From Codonopsis lanceolata (lineage: Eukaryota > Streptophyta > Magnoliopsida > Asterales > Campanulaceae), in contig CM028381.1 in assembly GCA_013146195.2 (NCBI GenBank), forward strand, positions 60,208,744 through 60,272,743: 64,000 bases of DNA, written 5' to 3'. Below, piece after piece: positions 22,974-33,559 of the stretch. The notes beneath the pieces were generated by a model. It made no database searches. It was not told the DNA's origin and saw nothing but the letters and a program-made list of their open reading frames with translations. Every line of letters starts with the position of its first letter. The first letter of the stretch is position 1. Made by a program: the position numbers and the translations under genes.

Positions 22974-24705
22974 TGTAGACACCCCAATTTCGTACCCCTG
23001 ATATGTAACTCTGGCATGTGATATCAAGAACTGTTTAAACTTAACAAAATGTCAAGTTGCAGGGTTGAAAATGCAAAAGGAAAAGTAGGATGCATGAATA
23101 GTGAACTGCAGGGGGGTAAAATGTCAAAAAATTGAGGAAAAGGAACAGTTGGCGTGGCGCCAACCATGCCTGGCGCCGCGCCCAAGGTCCTGAACAGTGC
23201 ATTCCGTTTAACACATTGTGCAAATTATCAAGCGCGATGTACAAGCTGATGAAGCACACTCTCAACTATAAATACAGGTGCTCGACCTCATTTTCAGGAC
23301 ACAATTCACCAAGGCTTGAAGCCTGAAGAAACTCTGCGTTATTTTTACGCAGTGAGCGATCAATGAGCGAGAGTGATTTCCTCCTCCTATAAAGCCTCGA
23401 AACTCTGCCAAACCTCCTCCAAACACAAAACCAACCGGTCAAAGTGATCCCTAGCCCCCCCAGTTAGGTATCTACCCTATTTCCCCGGTCCAAAAACCTC
23501 GGAAAGAGCCGTTTCTCTGCCCGAGTAAAAAGGTCAAATTAGCCAGAAATAAGCCCTTGTTCTGCCCAAATTCCACCAGCAGCAAGCAAGCAAGTGTCAA
23601 AAGGCAAGCAGTTGCTCTACCCGTTTTACGGGTCTCAAAGGCAACCCTTGCAAGCCGTTACTCCGCCCACACTGCTGCAATCGCAGTAGCAGCAAAAGAC
23701 TCCCTCTCCCTGAAGGATAGAACGAGTACACCAACGCTCTTAAAGGTAAGCCTTTAAGGGTTTATTCACTAAAAAACTATTTTCCATCTGGTCCAATGTA
23801 AAAAATATAAGTCGTTGTGCTGCCCGGATTATTTTAGAAAATAGCATTTAAAAGAGCCGTTATTATGGCCAAATATTTTTAAATGTATTTGTAAATTATT
23901 GGAAGGAGACAGCTGCAAGTCTGTAAATAATGTAAATATGTATGTATTTGTAGGTAGTTAATGCTTTATTTATTTACTAAATAAATATAACAGAAAGCAT
24001 ACTTTATCCAAAAACCGCTTTTGAGACCGAAAGGGCGAGTTGGGTGCCTAGCACCTTCCCAACTCGTAACTTAGCCTCCGAACCCGTTTTTATAATCTCT
24101 GGTTTTTCTTTTTTTTGGTTTTGCTTTATTTCTTGCTTAAAATAAAGATGGTGACTCTATAAAACATTTTGGATCCAGTGGGGCGTCGCAACACTCCTTT
24201 CTTGCACTTTTCCGTTTTCCCCTAAAAAATGGAGAATGGGAATGAAAGGGTGATACATTCCTATATCCTGGTATCCCCTAAACAAGGGATAACTTGATGC
24301 AGGAAACCCAAAGCACTCATAATGATCCGAAATAGGCTATAAGGCTATTTTCATAAAATCCATAGTGGGGCCTCACAACATCCTTTCTTGCACTTTTCCG
24401 TTTTCCCCTAAAAAAGGGAGAATGAGAATGAGAGGGTGATGTATTCCTATATTCTGGTATCCCTTAAACAAGGGATAACTTGATGTAGAAAACCCAAAGC
24501 TCCCATATTGGACCAAAAATTCACTGAAAGTTACCGAGAGGTATTCAAACGTGCTATCTTAGACAGCACTCCTCTCGCACTTTTAATTTCGCCTTTCCCT
24601 AAACAATGGAGGATGGAATGAAAGTAGTGGTGTCCCGCATCCGCACGTACGCGCACCCCTATCCAAGGGCGCGCGGGGTGCGGGCGCAGTTCCCGGGAAC
24701 CTACA
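22974..24705. mobile_element. Solo LTR with TSD GTCAT, inside the antisense-ORF intron
   Basis: It starts TGTAGACACCCCAATTTCG and ends GGGAACCTACA, a TGTAG/CTACA terminal inverted pair. GTCAT lies at both 22969-22973 and 24706-24710. Length 1,732 bp. It contains 'gggcgagttgggtgcctag' at about 24028 and a 186-bp internal tandem repeat, and no PBS or coding region. The start motif is common among plant gypsy LTRs; the lineage is not resolved. It lies within the 1.8-kb intron (22906-24719) of the antisense ORF and leaves both splice sites intact. Orientation is uncertain. Confidence 0.85.
24195..24625. repeat. Tandem repeat (~186 bp, about 2.4 copies) inside solo LTR
   Basis: Blocks beginning 'tcctttcttgcacttttccg' occur at 24195 and 24381, and a diverged third begins at 24570. 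Each contains 'aaacaagggataacttgatg' or a shortened form. The copies differ by scattered substitutions, so this is an old internal duplication, probably in the U3 or U5 part. Confidence 0.8.
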
Positions 24706-26660
24706 GTCATCCAAGTTACCTCGCTCATCGTTAGGCCGAATTCCCCGATCAGCACACCTGAGGCAGTTCGAACGTTACTCGCAGCCACGTCTGTGTGGCA
24801 AATCCTTTTAACGATTCCTTTCCCGGTGACCGCCCCATAGTTGCTCCGCTCAAGGAGGTTGATCTTTTTCACTAAGGGGACATCGCCCAGTTCGTTAACT
24901 AGCCTGTTCGCTTCCCAGCTATTATGGAGCATTTTGAAATCATCCCTATGGAATGAAGGGACTAGAGTTCGGTGAGAAGAAAGAGGTGGCACGACTTGGT
25001 TCAACGACTTCAGAGCGAAAACCGAGTTTCCCTCAGCAGGGACGTCATCGGCAGCCCTTTTTCTTTTTAGTATTCTCATTGGTCTTTTGTTTGGCGGGAG
25101 AGGGAGGCTTTGCACGGCTGCCTGTTTGTTCAGGTGGAGGCACAACACGATTAGTCCCCGCCTCAGGCCGTTGAGAGCCACAGGTAGCGGCATAGAGGGA
25201 CTTTGGCGCTTTCAACTGCGCCCTTTTTGGCGAGTTTAGCTTCTCGAGCTTCCTTGGCCTTCTGCTGGGCCTCGAAGAACTTATTCATGTCATTTAATCT
25301 CTTCATAGATGTATATAATCAAATACAATTATTCATGACAGATGAGTTAAGGATATGCAAATTAAAATATCAAACAGAAATAGAAGCAATTTATAAAAAC
25401 AACCATTGAAGGCAGGGGTGCAGTTCATCCCAAGTTTTTTGCACTCGCGACAGACATCAGGAAAGCTGAATTCGTGACAGCTTCCCTGATAAGGATGAGG
25501 CTCTTCCCTGTTAATATCTACAAGGAGTTCAACCCCAGAAACGGGTGTGCAGTGAATCTTGGCTTGACGCAGATAGAAATCGCTGAAAGTGAGGGATTCC
25601 AGTCAAACACAAATTCCTGCCCGCCTTTGTTTTCCTTCACGCCCAGGATTCTCTTAAAGTCGAAGAGCATTTTGTTTTCACCGAAACGAAACTGATCACC
25701 ATTATGAACTTGTGCTTTCAATTGGCCAGATGAGGTGCAAAAAGCCAGTATACTCGTGATTCCACGAGTAGAACTTTCTGATCCCATGCTTCAACTTTGT
25801 TCAAGCCCTTACTCAACAGTTTGAAGAAGTGTGGGTTGGAGCGTCCAGAGATACGACCAATTTTCTTGTCAATCTTGAAGAGGTATAACTTACAAAAAAG
25901 GAGCATATCAGGCTCATGACCAAGTAGTTTATAAGCAACGGTGTATGTGACCAGAAATCTGACGGTGGTCAGAGTCAGCTCGCAGGGGAGAGCGTTGGTC
26001 ATATTCAGAAACTTGTAGATGAATGGGTCTAGAGGCAGTCTGAGCTCAACTAGGAATAAGTCAAAGTAGAAGACCATTTTATCCCCCAGTTTGGCATGAT
26101 CATTATTGCAGATATCCAGTTAGAACGCATTCACTCGGTAATAGCTTGGGTCCATGCCCAAAGAGTGAAACCACCGAGTTATGTCTTCTTCACTCTCCAA
26201 CGCGTCCTAGGTTATATCTGACACGATAACCTCCTTGAGAACATGTTTTTTGCCTTTGCGGTGTGCAGCCTTCTTTCTTATTTCCCGGGGAGCACTCGTG
26301 CTCGTAGAAAGCGACCCAGACCTCAAGCTCGCCTCAACTTCATCTTCTCTCTCTCCAATAACGATCATAGTGATCTTATCGATAAGTTCAGTTGCAGGGT
26401 CATTATCAGTTGTGACATTGGGGATTTGTCTAGCAAGTGGGGCAGCGGCTCTAATTAGGCATGTCCTTTAAGAGTCAGAGCTGTAAAAGTGTACATGTGC
26501 AACGTGGGCAGCAGCAGGGGCACTTAAAGCTTCAACGATTTGGAGTTCCAAACTAGTGTGAGCGGAACTCTACTTCTCAACTTCAAAGCTCTCCTCACGT
26601 TTGAGTGAAGCTCCATGGTTGTAGCTATGTCATTCGATTTTAGATCCATTTTCTTTGCGG

Positions 26661-27720
26661 GAAGACATCCTATAGGAATCGAGGAATGGACACATTATTT
26701 CCTACCCGCGAAAAACAAGCATATGGGGGCAGGTAAAACCGTCGGTTAGGGTTTTTTACGTCTCAAACAAATGAGCAGGGCACCCGTTTTAATTCTTCAT
26801 CGATTCCTACCTATATGTGTTCTCGTGTTGATGTAAAACCCAGAAAAATAGCAATCAAAGATAAAGTACCTAGAAACCCAAGAAGGACGGGGATCTTGAA
26901 AGTTAACAAAAGTAGGAATACAGAAAGACATAACAGAAATCAAGAACTCTCAACTCAATATTAGATGCCAGAAGTGTCCTCATGGTTCGATTTCAGATCG
27001 TAACCGTTTTTATCATACACCCAGTAAGCATCATCGAGTCCTAACCCTAGGGTTTTAGCAGAGAAGAGAAAGGGAGGAAATCAAATTCAAAAGGGTGTAA
27101 ATTGATTGATTGAGAAAGAGAAAGGGAGGAAGGGAGGAAATTGATTGATTCAAAAGGGTGTAAATTGATTGATTCAAAAGGGTCTAAATTGATTGATTGA
27201 GAAAGAGAAAGGGAGGAAGTCTGTAGATTCCGGTGAATGTAAAAGATTTGGTTGATGAGGAATACTCGAATTTACTCAACACCGGCAATATTGAAATGAA
27301 TGAAAAAGGGAGGCTTGAGAAATTGAAGGTTTGTAAAATCGGAGAGAGGAAAAAGACGAAAACTTTTATAGGCTGCTCGAGGGGAACAAAATGGGGGGAA
27401 AACGCGAAAGGGTTTTTTTTGGCTGTGCACGCGGTGTAAGAATTGAGGCGTCGCATTAAATGTTGCCTCGATAGACGTGCGCTCGACGTGACCTCCTGCG
27501 AATGACGATTGTATCCTGACACATCGCCTCACCACACACCTGACATCGGCTGGCGTCATCAACCGATAAAGAAACCATGTTCACGCATATGTTTTCAGCT
27601 TCTTTGAGAATCTATACCAAATAAAGGAAATGATTAAGTCCTTCAACAACCAAATGGTCAACCCCATGAGTAAAAATCAAACATCATGATCCTCGCTCTG
27701 AGTAACTGTGCTCGTCAGAT
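26661..27720. other. E2 3' non-coding region with short tandem repeats
   Basis: No supported gene. Between about 27063 and 27215 units like 'attgattgattcaaaagggt' alternate with 'gagaaagagaaagggagg', a short imperfect tandem array. On the minus strand this is the putative promoter/leader of the antisense ORF; no clear TATA box was identified. Confidence 0.5.
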
Positions 27721-27737
27721 AAGAAGCAGGGGGCTAC
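27721..27737 (+). other. Polypurine tract of E2
   Basis: AAGAAGCAGGGGGCTAC directly precedes the 3' LTR start TGAATTG. The third Tat element has the equivalent AAGGAGCTGGGGGCTAC on the minus strand at 63656-63640. This is the plus-strand primer site for reverse transcription. Confidence 0.75.
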
Positions 27738-28386
27738 TGAATTGCGAGACATAAATGGCCCAAGCAGCGGTCACATGCTAAACATGTGTTTACCCTATCA
27801 CAAGCGATACGTGTGCCAGCCTTGTGTTGCGAGCATAATCCACCAGCGAGCATAGGCATACGCATACGCCTGGTCTTCTAAACGGACATATCAAATGGGC
27901 ATATTCCCCACTATGAACTGGGGGTCAAGTGCGTAACGAGCAAGACATCGTAGCGAGCATAGCGGACAGAAGGATATCCAAGCGAACACATCAAGCTTGC
28001 TAGAGAAGTTTGCTAACGGTTGTCCGGAACGTGGGGAGTTAGTGCCGGGAAATCCGCCCCAACGTTCCGGACATGGCCTTAATCATGTTCGTCCTTTTCG
28101 CTCGGGAAGTTAATACCCAGGCTTTAGTCTGCAAAGCCAACCTATATAAACCCATCTCCAACAAAGGGGAGAGTTACGTTCACTAATATACAAGCGAAAA
28201 CTCTGTCAAATTGTCTATGCACTTGCTGGTTATCTGATTATCACGCCTGAGTGTTTTTGCTGGGAAAATCTCTGCCCAGTTTACGTTTGATCTTGACATT
28301 CTTAACAGGTTAGGGCCGTAGAGTTCAAAAGGCTAGATATTCTATTAGTTAAGCCCATTGTATCTACATTTTTTTTGGATACATCA
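27738..28386 (+). mobile_element. 3' LTR of E2
   Basis: A 649-bp uninterrupted LTR, TGAATTG to GGATACATCA. A TATA box TATATAAA lies at 28143-28150. It preserves the empty target of the SIRE insertion found in the 5' copy, with a single TTAAG at about 28349-28353. Confidence 0.85.
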
Positions 28387-28716
28387 ATGTGTGTGTGTGT
28401 GTATATATATATACACGCACACACACACACACACACGATAAGATCAATGGCAAGATTATGTATATAAATATTATATGACCAATGACTCAAAATAGTTAAT
28501 AAAATTTATATAATAATCCCTCCGTTCTGGACAAAGAGTCCATTGTTTCATTTTTGATGTTTCACTTAAAAAGTCCACTTTAAAAAATTAAGGCATACAT
28601 GTGTCATTTTATTACTAATGAACTACTAAAAAGTTCAATTTTTTTTTGAAGTTTTAACTTTCAAACGGACACTCGTTGTTGGGAACGGAGGAAGCATATA
28701 TTATATAGAAAATAAA
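28387..28716. other. Microsatellite and Stowaway-like MITE
   Basis: A TG/TA/CA microsatellite with palindromic character occupies 28387-28436 and continues the TG tract found before E2. At about 28516-28694 lies a small Stowaway-type MITE: the left end has ATCCCTCCGTTCTGGAC, and the right end GGGAACGGAGGAAG is its near complement. No coding sequence. Confidence 0.65.
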
Positions 28717-29500
28717 CTAGTGATGCTCCTGTGTATTGCACGGTTTGTATACGGGTGTAAAATTTTATACTCAATTAAAGTTGAATAATATACAGTTAAA
28801 AACTTTAATATAAACAAAATAAACAATAAAATTAAAGATAGATAATCGCAAAATTTTGAAAAAGTTAGTATAAATTTAGAATACTTCTTTATATACAACA
28901 TTTATTATTGAACATGTACGCCTATTACAACTATCACTATCACATAACAAAATTTAAAATCCTTTATATTTAGTAATTCTAGACATAGCAACTTACAACT
29001 GGCCATGACTAAAAACAGGTTTGTTCATACATTAGACAATGATTGACATTGACTTTAGTTTATAAACATTGCGTAAGACACCATAAACTGTCTTTTTTGG
29101 AATTTGAATGGAATTTTATGATCAGATGGTGTTAGTGACATTTTTGGAATCAAAATAATACTACCAAAATTTTCTTTTCAAATAACTCGACCTTCAAAAA
29201 CATGGTTTCTCATATTTGTAACCAATAATCTCATGTTATTGCATAACTTAAGAGGATGATCTATGTTACGAAACAACATTACTGAAGTTCTAACCTTCAA
29301 ATTCAACTCATGATTTTAGATTAATTTTTTTATCAGAATGATACAAAAAAATCTGAGCTCAAATACAATTTTCCTTTTGAAATGTTCATTGATTCCATGT
29401 AATTAAAAAATACAAACAAAAAAAGATTATCTACATCATAATTTGTATGTGACTATTCAATTAAAAAATACAAACAAAAAATGAAAAATGAATAATAATA
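28717..29500 (-). mobile_element. Helitron-like 3' arm, left, inverted copy
   Basis: On the minus strand the arm ends CATCACTAG followed by T, preceded by the small hairpin-like CCGTGCAATACACAGG. This matches the CTRR end plus subterminal hairpin of plant Helitrons inserted before T. About 750 bp align in inverted orientation with 33560-34310 (for example 'cttacgcaatgttta' occurs in both arms). By eye the arms are about 80% alike. No Rep/helicase coding sequence is visible. Confidence 0.6.
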
Positions 29501-29664
29501 TTGTGACAACATAGTTTATACTCCATTTGTTTCATCCGAAGAGTCCTCATTTGAAAAGTCGATTTCACTCAAATCTACAGAAGTTCAGACCTTTACAGGT
29601 GAGTTCTGTCACACGACAAGCCAATAGGTCTGCTTGACTTTGTTTTATAATGGAAGACTAGAAC

Positions 29665-29800
29665 AAGTGAGGGAAGATATTCAAAAACAAATACAAGCTG
29701 ACAATGCTGCGGAAATGGAGAAAATCAAAGCTGATTCAAGCTAATGCAAGAGGAAATTCAGTCACTTAGGGCCCAACAACCTCCACCAACGTGTAAGTAG
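29665..29800 (+). pseudogene. CACTA transposase C-terminal remnant
   Basis: Two frames joined by one shift encode EQVREDIQKQIQADNAAEME and then LMQEEIQSLRAQQPPPTCK with a stop at 29800. Such a coiled, Gln-rich tail ending in a Pro-rich stub is typical of the C-terminus of plant CACTA-associated Transposase_24 proteins. Only the tail remains. Confidence 0.5.
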
Positions 29801-29996
29801 TTTGACAGTTAGACAATGTCTTTTGTTAATCACTTGAAGGCTCTCAACATTCTCCACATTTTCATGTAATTTGACACTTCGACAATGATTTTTGAATGAA
29901 ATGCTTAAACTTGAGTTGTTTTAAATGTTTGATTTTAGATTTACTTTTTTTTTTTTTTTGTAAAATGTGAATTATGAAAATGTTCAATCAGGTACG

Positions 29997-30000
<4 letters not shown>

Positions 30001-30046
<46 letters not shown>
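30001..30046. repeat. (TA)n microsatellite
   Basis: A pure TA tract of 23 units between the CACTA coding remnant and its subterminal repeats. Confidence 0.95.
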
Positions 30047-30049
<3 letters not shown>

Positions 30050-30059
30050 TCAATTACGA

Positions 30060-30560
30060 ACTAGCAACGGAAATATATAAACATTGTAATGGAAAAGTCT
30101 GTTGCAAGAATGTAACAAAAAATGCAACGAAAAAGTCTGTTACAAGAATGCAACAGAAAATGCAACGAAAAAAATCTATTGCATTCTTGCAACAACAAAT
30201 GCATTGAAAAAATATGTTACAAGAATGCAATAAAAAATGCAACGAAAAAAATCTGTTGCACGAATATAACCAAAAAAGTTTGTTGCAAGAATGCAACGGA
30301 AAAAGTTTGTTACAAAAATGCAACAGAAAAAATTAGTTGCTATTTGCAACAGACGTCAACTGCCTTTGGAAACACATTTACAATCGAAAAATTTGAAATT
30401 GCAACGCTCGGTTTTCGTTGCAATATCATGCAACGGAATACATGCACAAAATTTGTAACGAGCGTTTTCCAAACCGAATTTGCAACAAACTTTTTCCGTT
30501 TTAATCGTCGAATTGTAATGGATTTTCATTTTTTGCAACGGAATTTTCCGTTTCAATTGC
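30060..30560. repeat. CACTA subterminal repeats
   Basis: Around a dozen short units of the type 'tgttgcaagaatgcaac' followed by 'ggaaaaagt' in direct order, then inverted 'ttgcaac' units nearer the terminus. In En/Spm-type elements such arrays bind the transposase. The long open frames here (rich in Cys, Asn and Lys) come from the repeat and do not encode a protein. Confidence 0.7.
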
Positions 30561-30577
30561 TCTGTTTTCTTGTAGTG

Positions 30578-30705
30578 TAAATCGAATCCAAATCTGAATC
30601 CAATATTCTACTTATTAACAGATCCGATATAAATTTATATATATCCGATCCGTTAAAAACTCGAATCGATTAGAAAATAACATATTTATTATTATAAATA
30701 GAGAT

Positions 30706-30742
<37 letters not shown>

Positions 30743-32927
30743 GAGAGATAGAAGTGAGAAATGGAGTGATGGGTTTTGTGGTAGTTTGTTAGGGATAGTA
30801 ATGGAGGGGTAGATGATGAAATTACAATATCGATATAAAAAAAGTAATGATGATGAAATTAATTAATATTCAGATCAAATTTGTTTATTAGTTGAACTAA
30901 ATCACAAATTAAAATTAATAAACGAGTTTTGAAGTTAAACATAGTTTTTGAAATATTTTTGAAAACATGAACATACCAACAAGTTTTCGATAAGTCGGTG
31001 GTAATAGCTTCCATTGTCGGACTTTCTTTAGGTGGTAACCTTGGGGTTGGCCATCGCTGCAAAAAATGCACAATTTTTTTTTTTACAATGTGTGGTGAAA
31101 CTAAGGTAAACGTGTTTTCTTTTTGTTTATATACATCAGCTAAAACAACGTGGTTTTATGAGTGTTTACCGGGTCGCGGTTCAAAAGTTAACCATAGCAC
31201 GGTTTAAACCAAATTTTTTTAGTTCATTTTCCTTGACCCATCTCCTACATTTTATTTTCCTTGGTTATATATTATTTTAATTATTTTTTCTTTATGTCTG
31301 ATTTTTAAATTGAACCATAATACTTGAATTATTTTGTAAAAATTACCAATTTTGAAAAGCGTAGTTTTTAAGGTTTTATGACAAAACATATTAGTATATC
31401 ACAAACAATTTGCACTTTGTCTGATATTATATGCGTTATCAATTTTTTTAACATTAATGTAACTTTTATTTTTATATATTTATTTGTAAATATTTTAATA
31501 ACATTTTTTAATACGGAAACACATCAGTGAATTTAAATTTTGTTGAGACTCTAAAATAGAGAATGAGATAAAGTGTACCTCAATTCCATTGTTTAGAATT
31601 GGAATTGTGGGCTTCAATGTAAATTTTATTGTTTATATCCAGAAAAAATAGTAGAATTGGAATTGAACTAAAATTCTTAATATTTTTATTCTACAAATTG
31701 ATTTTTTTTCTCCAAAGGTAAAACATTTTAAAACCTAAAGACTCTTGATTTTCATTAATTTTTTTATTTCTATTAATTTTCTTATACGTTTAAATTTTTA
31801 ATTGAACTTTACATGAGAGCCAAACAAAATAATCTTAATTTTAATATTACAAAATTATGATATTCAATTCTACACATCGAACTCATAATCTTTATGTTGC
31901 AATCATTTGTGTATTTTATTAGCACTAAAGTTTTAATTATTGTATTGATACGAATATAGGCTTCGTGCATCGCACGAGTGTTTTGATTATGATTTTCTTT
32001 GATTAACTTCAATTTTTATTGTACAAAGTAAACTGTTTTGGTCAAGGACATGTCACTTCGATATCAATTTAAAGATATGTTTAAAAAGTTATTGTTTTTA
32101 TTAACATAATTTTCTATAATTTGTTTTATATGCATATTGAGCTCGTAATTTTTCATATAATTATTCGGTTATATGGTTATCATTAAAATTTTATATTGTT
32201 TATTTTATATTAATATTGAACCGTGCATTACACGGCTGTGTTGTAATATATATAAAAACAGAAGTGCATAATTTTTAGAAATTTCCCGCTAAAACTCACT
32301 TTTCAAACATGGAATCACTTATGTTCTACTTATGTCAAAAAAAAAAATTTTTTGAAATTGAATTTGAGAAATGTCATTTAATGATGTTGACATAAACTAT
32401 TCCAATTGAGTTTACTTTTTTTATTTGGAGAATTAAATTCGAAAATGACATATAAATGGCATATAACTAATTACATACCAAAACCATATAACTATTAACT
32501 ATTACACAAAAATAAAGAAGAAATCAAATTTCTAGGCAAACTATTGATAAGTCAGACAAAGTCCATGTGCATATAACTAATTACAAACAAAATCAATATA
32601 TAAAAATAATTAGTAAAAAAGGTATTTATTCAAAAATATTGAATAGCTTAGTATTATTAAAAATACAAAATAGGTAAATAAAAATACTTACGATTGTTTT
32701 TAATAGATCTTGAAATACAGTTTTATAATATTTAAAACAAAAACAAATAAAAATACTCATGGGCCTGACTTTGTTTGTTTTTTAGTTTGGGTCGGTCTTA
32801 GTTTAAATTATCACTAGATTTTGTGTCCGTGCTTATGACGCGGTGTCAGTATAAAACTTATTTAATGTATGAAACAGACAATATGCAAATGAATTGATAT
32901 ATGTTTGGGACTTTGTAAATATTAGAT
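30578..32927. other. AT-rich intergenic DNA with Helitron-like hairpins
   Basis: No supported gene. A GA microsatellite lies at about 30710-30740. Hairpin motifs typical of Helitron 3' ends occur at about 31967-31980 (CGTGCATCGCACG), 32221-32236 (CCGTGCATTACACGG) and 32812-32845 (CTAG, then CCGTGCTTATGACGCGG, minus sense). This suggests several nested or truncated Helitron relatives; boundaries are not resolved. Confidence 0.45.
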
Positions 32928-33318
32928 ATACGTATATCCTCCGTGAATGTAAGCAATTGTGTGCCTCTTTTCAATTACATCATGTTTTCAGAGAACATAA
33001 TACAGTGGCTGATCGTCTAGCAACAGAGGCTTATTTGATTGGTAGTAACAAGGTGTTTTCCTCTTTCTTGGATCTTCCGGTGGCAGTGAAAAAGTCCTTT
33101 ATGATGGATTCTTATGGTTTCCACAATTTTCGTAAAGGCTAAGTTTTTTGTCTAGTTTTTGCTATGTATTTCCTTTTGTGGTTTGACTCCTTTGTCCCCC
33201 CCCCCTTTTTTTTAGGGTAAGGCTGGTTGTCCCCACTAGTTTATATTCTGTTTTTTTATTTATATACTCTCGCAGGTGCCGCCCTGCTTCTCCAAATAAA
33301 TAAAAATAAATAAATAAA
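32928..33318 (+). mobile_element. 5'-truncated LINE with 12-bp TSD
   Basis: Flanking copies of TAAATATTAGAT lie at 32916-32927 and 33319-33330. The insert encodes the end of a LINE RNase H domain (FQLHHVFREHNTVADRLATE), stops at 33142, and has a 3' UTR ending in an A-rich tail of AAATA units. This is standard target-primed insertion with 5' truncation. The tail resembles that of the LINE at 60796 ('gttgtcccc' ... 'ccctg'), so both probably belong to one family. Confidence 0.85.
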
Positions 33319-33330
33319 TAAATATTAGAT

Positions 33331-33559
33331 GAATGCACACTACACAACTGAAAATAAGGCAAAACACAATAAACTAAACAAACAAAAAAAACATTTTATG
33401 ATGGTCAATTACAAATAAGTAAGAATATCAAGAACTTTATGTCATGTTCAAATTAGAGTAACATTTTCTCTTTCTTTTTTTTTTTTATTAATTCTTTATG
33501 TAATTGAAAATTGAAATGTAATATATAAGTTATGTTGTTGAAAGAGACACATGTTTTTT
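33331..33559. other. AT-rich spacer
   Basis: No gene or element end was recognised; it contains long T homopolymers. Confidence 0.5.

Larger units (their letters stand above)
22520..26660 (-). pseudogene. Antisense ORF of E2, gypsy-transposon-like protein with one intron
   Basis: Transcribed against E2. It starts near 26660 (MSSRKENGSKIE) and continues through LESEEDITRWFHSLGMD to a domain at 26077-25720 with ELRLPLDPFIYKFLNM and VTYTVAYKLLGHEPDML. That pattern resembles the 'putative gypsy type transposon' domain (I think PF04195). A Lys/Ala-rich linker (25290-25200) and a second conserved block (LGDVPLVKKINLLE, HTDVAASNVRTASG) follow. The exon ends at 24720 (GAG/GTAACT) and resumes at 22905 (TTGTACAG/ATGGCT), phase 0, with a coiled coil (NQLEGQVNSLRSKLKANK, EEKLLNEFSEVRENAAKREK), ending at a stop at 22520-22522. 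The product would be about 775 residues. Several frameshifts break it. Tat elements such as Grande carry antisense extra ORFs; function unknown. Confidence 0.65.
14615..28386 (+). mobile_element. Non-autonomous Tat-like element E2 with nested insertions
   Basis: Both LTRs are recognisable: 5' LTR 14615-15188 plus 20632-20662, and 3' LTR 27738-28386. They begin TGAATTG and end GGATACAT(T/C)A. A PBS follows the 5' LTR and a polypurine tract precedes the 3' LTR. Without nested insertions the element is about 8.3 kb in the 5' LTR split and about 6.6 kb once the solo LTR at 22974 is also removed. The interior carries a sense gag (20733-22230) and an antisense intron-bearing ORF (26660-22520), but no protease, RT or integrase, so it depended on a relative such as E1. 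The LTRs differ at roughly one base in ten by eye, so it is old. The flanks are TG repeats on both sides (GTGTG / ATGTG). Confidence 0.8.
29600..30577 (+). mobile_element. 3' end of a CACTA (En/Spm-like) transposon
   Basis: The sequence ends TGTTTTCTTGTAGTG at 30577, the complement of the plant CACTA terminus CACTACAAGAAAA. Before it lie many short direct and inverted subterminal repeats (30060-30560), and before these a remnant of the element's coding region (29665-29800). The 5' end is missing. Confidence 0.7.

Noticed and set aside
22974..24193. Solo LTR ending at 'gtcgcaaca' (24193)
   Set aside because: The 5-mers flanking those ends do not match (GTCAT / CTCCT). Ending at 24705 gives TG/CA ends, an inverted TGTAG/CTACA pair and a perfect GTCAT duplication.
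27055..27522. Open frames near 27184-27522 as a small gene
   Set aside because: They overlap short tandem repeats in the E2 3' region on both strands, with no recognisable domain or start context.
30060..30370. CRISPR-like array of short repeats
   Set aside because: Repeats are contiguous and degenerate, without unique spacers, in a plant nuclear context; CACTA subterminal repeats explain them.
30122..30580. 152-codon Cys/Asn/Lys-rich open frame
   Set aside because: It is a translation of short tandem units next to a CACTA terminus; codon content follows the repeat and both strands are open.
31000..31200. Possible exon (VVIASIVGLSLGGNLGVGHRC)
   Set aside because: No splice sites or similarity recognised; interrupted by a T homopolymer; lies among transposon debris.
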